From assembly GCA_963707905.1 (NCBI GenBank), contig CAVPSA010000035.1, forward strand, positions 30,014-94,013: 64,000 bases of DNA. The letters are read 5' to 3'. Below the pieces are notes generated by a model. That model was not told where the DNA came from and made no database searches. It saw only the letters and a program-made list of their open reading frames with translations. This document shows positions 47,933-54,757 of the stretch, in pieces. The position numbers and the translations under genes are program-made. Each line of letters starts with the position of its first letter. Position 1 is the first letter of the stretch. The stretch is from DASXKD01 sp963707905 (GTDB taxonomy: Bacteria; Actinomycetota; Actinomycetes; Streptosporangiales; Streptosporangiaceae).

Positions 47933-49359
47933 TCACGGTCGTGGGCATGGACGGCTCGGCGCTCGGCCCCCGGGCCGAGGCGGCGCTCGCAGCCGCGACC
48001 CTCGTGGCCGGCGCGCGCAGGCATCTCGCCGCCGTTCCCGTGCTGACCGCACCCGGCCGGGCGCAGACCATGGTGCTCGGGGAACTGACGTCCGCGCTGG
48101 ACGCCCTTGCCGCGCACGACGGTGACGCGGTGGTCCTCGCCTCCGGCGATCCCGGGTTCTTCGGGATCGTCCGGGCCCTTCGCGAGCGCGGCCTGACGTT
48201 CACGGTGCTGCCCGCGGTGTCCTCGGTCGCGCTGGCATTCGCCCGGGCCGGGCTGTCCTGGGACGATGCCGTGGTGGTCAGCGCGCACGGCCGGGACCCG
48301 CGCCCGGCGGTCAACGTGTGCCGTGCCTACCCGAAGACCGCGGTGCTCACCGGGCCAGGGTGCGGCCCGGCGGAGATCGGCGCCGCGCTGGACGGCTGGG
48401 ACCGCCGGCTCGTGGTGGCCGAGCATCTCGGCACCGAAGACGAGCGGCTCACCGAGTGCTCCCCCGCCGAGGCGGCCCGGCGCACCTGGGCGGACCCGAA
48501 CGTGGTCCTGGTCCTGGCCAGCTCCCCCGCGGTCGCAGCCGTCTCCCCTGCACCGGGGAAAGCGATGAATGCTGCGTTCATCACCAAAGATGCTGATGAA
48601 CGTCACATTCATCACGAACGGCAGGGTGCGGGGGCCGGCGAGGATGCGGGCACCGGGTGGCCGGAAGGGACTGGTGGGCAGGCTGTTGCTGGAGTGGCGG
48701 GCCCCGGGTGGCTGGTGGGCGCACCGGGCGCTCCTCGGGGCTGGGCGCTGGCGGAGGAGGAGTTCGACAGCCGGGACGCGGTCATGACCAAGGCCGAGGT
48801 GCGGGCGCTGGCGCTGGCCAGGCTCGGCCCCGGTCCCGGGATGCTGGTGTGGGACGTGGGCGCGGGCAGCGGTTCTGTCGGCATCGAGTGCGCCCGGTTC
48901 GGCGCGGCGGTCATCGCGGTGGAGCGCGACGCGCTGCGCTGCGAACGGGTCCGTGCCAACGCCACCCGGCACGCCGTGGACGTGCGGGTCGTGCCGGGCG
49001 AGGCACCCGGAGCGCTGGGCGGACTGCCGGACCCGGACGCGGTGTTCGTCGGCGGTGGCGGCCCCGAGGTGGTGGCGGCGGTGGCCGCCCGGCACCCGGC
49101 CCGGATCGTGGTGGCGCTCGCCGCGATGGAACGGGCCGGCCTGGCGATCGCCGCCCTCGGCGCGGCCGGATATGCCGCCGACGGCGCCTTGGTGCAGGCG
49201 GCCAGGTTCGCCCCGCTGCCCAGTGGCGTGCACCGCCTCGCCGCCATCAACCCGGTGTTCCTGGTCTGGGGCGCGCTGCCCGGCACCACGGATCCCGTCA
49301 GCACCGGGGACCACGGCGGCCCCGGAAACCGCGGCACCGGCCCCGGAGCACTCCGATGA
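47929..49359 (+). CDS. cobL: Precorrin-6Y C5,15-methyltransferase (decarboxylating) CobL
   Basis: 476 residues, a CbiE-CbiT fusion as in other CobL proteins. The CbiE domain (about 1-205) has ITVVGMDGS and VLASGDPGFFGI. The CbiT domain (about 275-450) has MTKAEVRALALARL and the methyltransferase glycine motif WDVGAGSGSVGIE. It methylates C5 and C15 and decarboxylates the acetate at C12. The interdomain linker of about 65 residues is long and contains the palindrome at 48564-48613 (MNAAFITKDADERHIHHE). Both ends overlap the neighbouring genes by 4 nt. Confidence 0.93.
   Translation: MITVVGMDGSALGPRAEAALAAATLVAGARRHLAAVPVLTAPGRAQTMVLGELTSALDALAAHDGDAVVLASGDPGFFGIVRALRERGLTFTVLPAVSSVALAFARAGLSWDDAVVVSAHGRDPRPAVNVCRAYPKTAVLTGPGCGPAEIGAALDGWDRRLVVAEHLGTEDERLTECSPAEAARRTWADPNVVLVLASSPAVAAVSPAPGKAMNAAFITKDADERHIHHERQGAGAGEDAGTGWPEGTGGQAVAGVAGPGWLVGAPGAPRGWALAEEEFDSRDAVMTKAEVRALALARLGPGPGMLVWDVGAGSGSVGIECARFGAAVIAVERDALRCERVRANATRHAVDVRVVPGEAPGALGGLPDPDAVFVGGGGPEVVAAVAARHPARIVVALAAMERAGLAIAALGAAGYAADGALVQAARFAPLPSGVHRLAAINPVFLVWGALPGTTDPVSTGDHGGPGNRGTGPGALR
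48564..48613. repeat. 50-nt imperfect palindrome inside cobL
   Basis: Arms GATGAATGCTGCGTTCATCA and TGATGAACGTCACATTCATC pair at 17 of 20 positions around a 10-nt loop. It lies in the CbiE-CbiT linker of CobL and keeps the frame open. Its AT-richer sequence differs from the surroundings. Confidence 0.85.
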
Positions 49360-51023
49360 TCGGGCTTATCGCAGTCACCATGGCCGGCCATGCTTCCGCC
49401 GCCCGGCTGGCAGCGGCCTGGCCAGGCGAGACCCGTAGCTACGACGGACCGGCCAGGCAGGCACTGCACCGGGCGTGGGCCGAGTGCGACGGGCTGGTGT
49501 GCTTCCTCGCCGTGGGCGCGACCACCCGGCTGGTCGCCCCGTTGCTGGACAGCAAGTGGGTCGACCCGGCCGTGGTCTGCGTGGACGAGCCGGGCCGGTA
49601 CGCGGTGACGCTGGTCGGCGGGCACGCGGCCGGCGCCAACGCGCTGTGCACCAGGGTCGCCGATATGTTCGGCGCCCAGGCGATCATCACCACGGCGACC
49701 GACGCCACCGGGCTGCCCGGGCTTGACACCCTGGGCTGGCCCGCCGAGGGCGCGATCGCCCGGGTCAGCCGCGCCCTGCTTGACGGTGAACCGGTGGGCT
49801 TCGAGCCGGACGCCACCTGGCCACTGCCGCCGCTCCCGGTCACCATCGGCGCCTCGGGCCAGTGCCGGATCGTGGTGACCGACCGGATCGTGCCGATCGA
49901 CGACGTTACCGTGGTGCTCCGCCCGCCGTCGCTGGTGGCTGGTGTCGGGGCCAGCAAGGGGGTTACCGAGGAGGAGGTCCTCGGGCTGCTCGACGAGGCG
50001 CTGGCCGTCGGCGGCCTGGCACGGGACTCGGTGACCGCGCTGGCCACGGTCGACGCCAAGGCCGAGGAGGCGGGGATCGTGGCGGCGGCCCGGCACGGCG
50101 GCTGGCCGCTGCACAGCTACCCGGCCAGCCAGCTCGCAGCCGTGCCGGTGCCGAATCCGGGTGCGGCGGCGCTCGCGGCCGTCGGCACCCCGAGCGTGGC
50201 CGAGGCGGCAGCCCTGACCTATGGCGACGAGCTTGTGGTGGCCAAGCGCAAGTCGGCCATGGCCACGGTGGCGCTGGCCCGGGTCCGGCCGCGGGGCCGG
50301 CTGGCCCTGGTCGGGCTCGGTCCCGGCGACCGGGATCTGGTCACTCCGCGGGCCATCGAGGAACTGCGGCGCGCCTCGGTGGTCGTTGGCCTGGATCGCT
50401 ACCTGGACCAGATCCACGACGTGCTGCGGCCCGGCACCCGGGTGCTCAGCAGCGGCCTCGGTGATGAGGAGCAGCGGGCCGCCAGCGCCGTGGCCGAAGC
50501 GCGCAAGGGGCACGCGGTCGCGCTGGTCGGCTCCGGCGACGCGGGCGTCTACGCGATGGCCAGCCCGGCCCTGGCGATCGCGGGCGCGGACATCGACGTG
50601 ACCGGAGTACCGGGGGTGACCGCCGGGCTCGCGGCCGCCGCGCTGCTTGGCGCCCCGCTCGGCCACGACCACGTGATCATCTCCCTGTCCGACCTGCACA
50701 CCCCGTGGGAGATCATCGAGCGCCGGATCCGGGCTGCCGCGGAAGGCGACTTCGTGGTGGCCTTCTACAACCCGCGCAGCAAGGAGCGCGACTGGCAGCT
50801 CGGCGCGGCGCTGGAGATCCTGGCCGGCCACCGGGAGCCCGGCACCCCGGTCGGCGTGGTGCACGACGCATTCCGCCCCGGGCAGCGAGTGCTGGTCACG
50901 ACCCTGGCCGAGATCGACCCGGCCGTCGCGGACATGAGCAGTGTGGTCATCGTCGGCTCGGCCAGCACCCAGATCATCGCGGGCCGGATGGTCACACCGA
51001 GGGGGTACCGATGGCAGTGCTAG
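49356..51023 (+). CDS. cobJ: CbiG-CobJ fusion: hydrolase and precorrin-3B C17-methyltransferase
   Basis: 555 residues with two enzymes. The CbiG part (about 1-310) has FLAVGATTRLVAPLLDSKW, LVGGHAAGANAL and, in its C-terminal domain, GVGASKGVTEEEVLGLL. The CobJ/CbiH methylase (about 313-555) has LVGLGPGDRDLVTPRA, GSGDAGVYAMASPA and FYNPRSKERDWQL. Together they methylate C17, contract the ring and open the delta-lactone. This fusion is known in other bacteria. The ATG overlaps the cobL stop. The TAG stop lies inside the first unit of the tandem repeat at 51019-51109. Confidence 0.93.
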   Translation: MIGLIAVTMAGHASAARLAAAWPGETRSYDGPARQALHRAWAECDGLVCFLAVGATTRLVAPLLDSKWVDPAVVCVDEPGRYAVTLVGGHAAGANALCTRVADMFGAQAIITTATDATGLPGLDTLGWPAEGAIARVSRALLDGEPVGFEPDATWPLPPLPVTIGASGQCRIVVTDRIVPIDDVTVVLRPPSLVAGVGASKGVTEEEVLGLLDEALAVGGLARDSVTALATVDAKAEEAGIVAAARHGGWPLHSYPASQLAAVPVPNPGAAALAAVGTPSVAEAAALTYGDELVVAKRKSAMATVALARVRPRGRLALVGLGPGDRDLVTPRAIEELRRASVVVGLDRYLDQIHDVLRPGTRVLSSGLGDEEQRAASAVAEARKGHAVALVGSGDAGVYAMASPALAIAGADIDVTGVPGVTAGLAAAALLGAPLGHDHVIISLSDLHTPWEIIERRIRAAAEGDFVVAFYNPRSKERDWQLGAALEILAGHREPGTPVGVVHDAFRPGQRVLVTTLAEIDPAVADMSSVVIVGSASTQIIAGRMVTPRGYRWQC

Positions 51024-51109
51024 CCCCGACCCCGCCGCCCCGCCCAACGCTAGCCCCGACCCCGCCGCCCCGCCCAACGGCTAGCCCCGACCCCGCCGCC
51101 CCGCCCAGG
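51019..51109. repeat. 30-nt tandem repeat at cobJ end, three units
   Basis: Three units of GCTAGCCCCGACCCCGCCGC followed by CCCGCCCAAC or CCCGCCCAGG. The first unit supplies the cobJ stop codon (TAG in GCTAGC). The same unit occurs five times at the end of cobH, 51920-52069. Confidence 0.9.
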
Positions 51110-51113
51110 CACC

Positions 51114-51338
51114 GTGACGATCGGCGCCTGTCAGGGCTGCGGGGCATGCCTGCTGACCTGTCCAGAACATGCGATACGGCCCTCCGGGGGAACCCTGGTC
51201 GTCCTGGCGCAGCGATGCACGGGGTGCGGTGAGTGCATCGAGATCTGCCCGGTGGACGCGATCACAGAGGCCGAGGCGGTTCCACAGGCGGCAGGCACCA
51301 GGGTCCCGGCGGGGAGGACGGCACGATGGCCCGCGTAG
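51114..51338 (+). CDS. Small 2[4Fe-4S] ferredoxin-like protein
   Basis: 74 residues with two cysteine clusters of the bacterial ferredoxin type, CQGCGACLLTCP and CTGCGECIEICP, each able to bind a [4Fe-4S] cluster. The C-terminal 20 residues are outside the fold. The GTG at 51114 has only a weak AGG upstream. It lies between cbiG-cobJ and cobH and overlaps cobH by 13 bp, so it belongs to the operon. It may supply electrons to a redox step of corrin synthesis; no CobG or precorrin-6A reductase gene is present here. That role is inference. Confidence 0.85.
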   Translation: MTIGACQGCGACLLTCPEHAIRPSGGTLVVLAQRCTGCGECIEICPVDAITEAEAVPQAAGTRVPAGRTARWPA

Positions 51339-52084
51339 TGCATGCAATAGAGAAGCAGTCGTATGAGATCCTGCGCGCGCGGGCGGACACCTCCGCGCTG
51401 CCCCCTTGGACCCGGGCCGTGGTGGAGCGGGTCATCCACGCCAGCGCCGACCTTGGCTACGCGGGCGACCTGGTCTGTGCGGAGGCGGACCTGGCCGCCG
51501 GTGCGCAGGCGCTGCGCGACGGCGCGCCGGTCGTGGCGGACTCGGCGATGACGGCGGCGGGGATCACCGCCGTCGAGGCGGTGTGCCGGATCGGCGACCG
51601 GCGGGCAGCGGCACTGACCAGGGTGCTCGGCATCACCCGCGCGGCGGCCGGCATCCGGGTGGCCGGCAGCGAGGTCGGCCCCGGCGCGGTGTGGGTCATC
51701 GGCACGGCGCCCACCGCCCTGGCCGACCTGCTCGCGCGCGGCCCGGCCCCGGCGCTGGTCATCGGCCTGCCGGTGGGTTTCGTCGGCGCCGTCGAAGCCA
51801 AACAGGCGCTGCGGGACAGCGGCCTGCCCGCGGTGACCAACCGGAGCGAGAAGGGCGGCGCCGCGGTCGCCGCGGCCGCACTCAACGCCCTGCTCTACGG
51901 CGACCCGCTCGACGAGGGTACTAACCTCGACCCCGCCGCCCCGCCCATTACTAACCCCGACCCCGCCGCCCCGCGCAGGGCTAGCCCCGACCCCGCCGCC
52001 CCGCGCAGGGCTAGCCCCGACCCCGCCGCCCCGCGCAGGGCTAGCCCCGACCCCGCCACCCCGCCCAAGGAACAGCCATCATGA
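51326..52084 (+). CDS. cobH: Precorrin-8X methylmutase CobH
   Basis: 252 residues. The core (about 1-200) has VVHAIEKQSYEILRARAD with the catalytic His, VVADSAMTAAGI, and LVIGLPVGFVGAVEAKQAL. It moves the methyl group from C11 to C12 to give hydrogenobyrinic acid. The last 50 residues are five 10-residue Pro/Ala/Asp repeats (ASPDPAAPRR) encoded by the tandem array at 51920-52069. GGGGAGG is 8 nt before the ATG. The stop overlaps the cbiX ATG. Confidence 0.93.
   Translation: MARVVHAIEKQSYEILRARADTSALPPWTRAVVERVIHASADLGYAGDLVCAEADLAAGAQALRDGAPVVADSAMTAAGITAVEAVCRIGDRRAAALTRVLGITRAAAGIRVAGSEVGPGAVWVIGTAPTALADLLARGPAPALVIGLPVGFVGAVEAKQALRDSGLPAVTNRSEKGGAAVAAAALNALLYGDPLDEGTNLDPAAPPITNPDPAAPRRASPDPAAPRRASPDPAAPRRASPDPATPPKEQPS
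51920..52069. repeat. 30-nt tandem repeat at cobH end, five units
   Basis: Five units of the 30-nt sequence (GCTAGCCCCGACCCCGCCGC with variable ends) also found at 51019-51109. Here the array is read in a frame that avoids the TAG in GCTAGC and extends CobH with Pro/Ala/Asp decapeptides. Confidence 0.9.
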
Positions 52085-52995
52085 CCGCGCCACCCATGCT
52101 CATCGTCGGCCACGGCACCCGCAGCGATGCGGGCGTGGCCGAGTTCGGCCGGCTCGTCGGGCAGGTGCGCGCCCGCACCGCGGGCCGGGTGCCCGCGGTC
52201 GACGGCGGCTTCATCGAGCTGTCCCGCCCGTCCGTGGCGGATGCCATCGCCCGGCTGGTCCCGTCCGGGGCCGGTGGCCCGGGCCCGATCGTCGCGGTGC
52301 CGCTGGTACTCACCGCCGCCGGGCACGGCAAGGGAGACATTCCAGCCGCGCTGGCCAGGGAAATGGTGCGGCTCCCTGGGCTGTCCTACTCCTACGGGCG
52401 CCCGCTCGGCCCGCACCCGGTGCTCCAGGACATCCTGGCGGCGCGGATCGACGCCGCGCTGGCCGGCGCGCCCCGGGCGGACACCGTGGTGGTGCTGGCC
52501 GGGCGCGGGTCCACCGACCCGGACGCCAACGCCGAGATCGCCAAGGTAGCCCGGCTGCTGTGGGAGGGCCGGGGTTACGCGGGGGTGGAGTTCTGCTTCA
52601 TCTCGCTGGCCGAGCCCTCGGTGCCCGCCGCCCTGGAGCGGGCCGTGCTGCTGGGCGCACGGCGCATCGTGGTGGCACCGTACTTCCTGTTCCCCGGTGT
52701 GCTGCCCGACCGGGTGGCAGCACAGTCGCACGAGTTCGCTGCCGGGCACCCCGGGCTGACGGTCACGGTCGCCGGGCTGATCGGAGCATGCGACGAACTG
52801 GCCGGGCTTGTGCTGGAACGCTACGACGAGGCGCTGGGGGGCGACATCAGGATGAACTGCGACACCTGCGCCTACCGGGTGCCGCTGCCCGGCTTCGCGG
52901 ACAAGGCCGGGCGCCCGCAGGTGCCGCACTTCCACCCGGACGACGACGAGGCGGGGCACCGGCACGTGCACGCCGCCCACGAGGTGCTGTCATGA
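52081..52995 (+). CDS. cbiX: Sirohydrochlorin cobalto/ferrochelatase CbiX
   Basis: 304 residues, the long two-repeat CbiX form. The N-terminal half starts MLIVGHGTRSDAGVAEF and holds the metal-binding region LVLTAAGHGKGDIP; the C-terminal half repeats the fold (VVVLAGRGSTDPDANAEIAK, then IVVAPYFLFPGVLPDRV). The tail has MNCDTCAYR and a His-rich HFHPDDDEAGHRHVHAAH that may bind metal. It inserts Co2+ (or Fe2+ for siroheme) into sirohydrochlorin. Beside CobN, its role could be siroheme rather than corrin synthesis. It overlaps cobH and bluB-cobT by 4 nt each. Confidence 0.92.
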   Translation: MTAPPMLIVGHGTRSDAGVAEFGRLVGQVRARTAGRVPAVDGGFIELSRPSVADAIARLVPSGAGGPGPIVAVPLVLTAAGHGKGDIPAALAREMVRLPGLSYSYGRPLGPHPVLQDILAARIDAALAGAPRADTVVVLAGRGSTDPDANAEIAKVARLLWEGRGYAGVEFCFISLAEPSVPAALERAVLLGARRIVVAPYFLFPGVLPDRVAAQSHEFAAGHPGLTVTVAGLIGACDELAGLVLERYDEALGGDIRMNCDTCAYRVPLPGFADKAGRPQVPHFHPDDDEAGHRHVHAAHEVLS

Positions 52996-54749
52996 CCGAG
53001 CCCGGAGCGGCTCTGCCCGGCGAGCCCATGCCCCAGCAGGACATCGACGCGTTCTACCGGCTCGCCGCCGCGCGCCGGGACATGCGCAACGGCTTCCTGC
53101 CCGACCCCGTGTCCGGCGAGGTGCTGACCCGGGTGCTCACCGCGGCGCACCAAGCGCCCAGCGTGGGGCTCAGCCAGCCGTGGGATTTCCTCATCATCAG
53201 GGACCAGGCGGTGCGCGAGCAGGTCCGCGCCCTGGCGCGGCGGCAGCAGGACGTGTTCGCCGGGTCGCTGCCCAGAGGCCGGGCGCTGCGGTTCGGCGAC
53301 CTCAAGGTCGAGGCCATCCTGGACACCCCGGTCAACATCGTGGTGACCTGCGACCCCACCCGGGGCGGCAGGCATGTCCTTGGCCGCCACGCCCAGCCGC
53401 AGGTCGCCGCGTACTCCAGCGTGTGCGCGGTGCAGAACCTGTGGCTGGCGGCCCGGGCCGAGGGGCTCGGGGTGGGCTGGGTCAGCTTCTTCGACGAGCG
53501 GGAACTGGCGGCCGCCCTGGGCCTGCCGCCGCACCTGGAGGTCGTGGCCTACCTGTGCGTGGGGCACGTGACCGAGTTCCCGCCCGGGCCGGAACTGGCG
53601 CTGTCCGGCTGGGCGCGGCGGCGGCCGCTGGCCTGGGCCGTGCACGAGGAGCGCTGGGGCCAGCGCGGGCTGCCCGGTGGGCAGGCGGTGAGCCTGCTTG
53701 CCGACACCCTGGCCGCGGTCGCCCCCGCGGACGCGGGCGCGATGGCCCAGGCCAGGGAGCGCCAGGAACGGCTCACCAAGCCCAGCGGCTCACTCGGCGT
53801 GCTCGAAGACCTCTCGGTGCGGCTGGCCGGCCTGGCCGGGGACTGCCCGCCCCCGGTGCCCGAGCCCGCGGCCGTCGCCGTGTTCGCCGCCGACCACGGC
53901 GTGCACGCCCAGGGGGTCACGCCGTGGCCCCAGGAGGTCACCGTGCAGATGGTGGCGAACTTCCTGGCCGGCGGCGCGGTGGTGAACGCGATCGCCGCGC
54001 AGGCCGGCGCCGAGGTGTGCGTGGTGGACGTGGGCGTCGCGGCCGAGATTCCGCCCGCGCCCGGGCTGCTGCCACGCAAGGTGCGCCTGGGGACCGCGGA
54101 CATGACCGCTGGCCCGGCGATGAGCCTCCAGGAGGCGCAGCGCGCGGTGGAGGCGGGCATCGAGACCGCGCGTGACCTGGTCGCGGCGGGCAACCGCTGC
54201 CTGGTCACCGGGGACATGGGGATCGCGAACACCACGGCGTCCGCGGCCCTGATCGCGGTGTTCACCGGCGCGGAGGCGCAGGAGGTCACCGGGCGGGGCA
54301 CCGGCATCGACGATGAGACCTGGGAGCGGAAGGTCAGCGTGATCCGCCGGGCGCTGGCCAGGCACCGGCCGGACCCGGCGGACCCACTGGCGGTGCTGGC
54401 GGCGGTCGGCGGCCTGGAGCACGCCGCGCTGGCAGGTTTCCTGCTTGGCGCGGCCGCCTTGCGGACGCCGGTGGTGCTCGACGGCGTGATCGCCTGCGCG
54501 GCCGCGCTGGCCGCCCGGGCGATGGCCCCGGACGTGGTGGACTGCCTGGTGGCCGGGCACATGTCCACCGAGCCAGGGGCGCGCCGGGCACTGACCGCAC
54601 TGGGCCTGCGGCCACTGCTTGAGCTGGACATGCGGCTGGGCGAAGGTTCTGGCGCGGCGCTGGCGGTGCCGCTCGTGCAGGCCGCCGCCCGGGTGCTGCG
54701 CGACGTGGCGACGTTCGACAGCGCCGGCGTGTCCGGCGCCAAGGAGTGA
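52992..54749 (+). CDS. cobT: BluB-CobT fusion: DMB synthase and DMB phosphoribosyltransferase
   Basis: 585 residues. The BluB part (about 10-220, flavin nitroreductase fold) has RRDMRNGFLPDPV, HQAPSVGLSQPWDF and AVQNLWLAARAEGLGVGWVS. It makes 5,6-dimethylbenzimidazole (DMB) from FMNH2 and O2. The CobT part (about 230-585) has RLTKPSGSLGVLEDL, VFAADHGVHAQGVTPWP, TGDMGIANTT and the catalytic Glu in LGEGSGAAL. It joins DMB to nicotinate mononucleotide. The fusion couples production and activation of the lower ligand. The ATG overlaps the cbiX stop. Confidence 0.94.
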   Translation: MTEPGAALPGEPMPQQDIDAFYRLAAARRDMRNGFLPDPVSGEVLTRVLTAAHQAPSVGLSQPWDFLIIRDQAVREQVRALARRQQDVFAGSLPRGRALRFGDLKVEAILDTPVNIVVTCDPTRGGRHVLGRHAQPQVAAYSSVCAVQNLWLAARAEGLGVGWVSFFDERELAAALGLPPHLEVVAYLCVGHVTEFPPGPELALSGWARRRPLAWAVHEERWGQRGLPGGQAVSLLADTLAAVAPADAGAMAQARERQERLTKPSGSLGVLEDLSVRLAGLAGDCPPPVPEPAAVAVFAADHGVHAQGVTPWPQEVTVQMVANFLAGGAVVNAIAAQAGAEVCVVDVGVAAEIPPAPGLLPRKVRLGTADMTAGPAMSLQEAQRAVEAGIETARDLVAAGNRCLVTGDMGIANTTASAALIAVFTGAEAQEVTGRGTGIDDETWERKVSVIRRALARHRPDPADPLAVLAAVGGLEHAALAGFLLGAAALRTPVVLDGVIACAAALAARAMAPDVVDCLVAGHMSTEPGARRALTALGLRPLLELDMRLGEGSGAALAVPLVQAAARVLRDVATFDSAGVSGAKE

Positions 54750-54757
54750 GGGCGGAC

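Noticed and set aside
51019..52069. CRISPR array
   Set aside because: Units are direct tandem repeats without unique spacers, and no cas genes are present.
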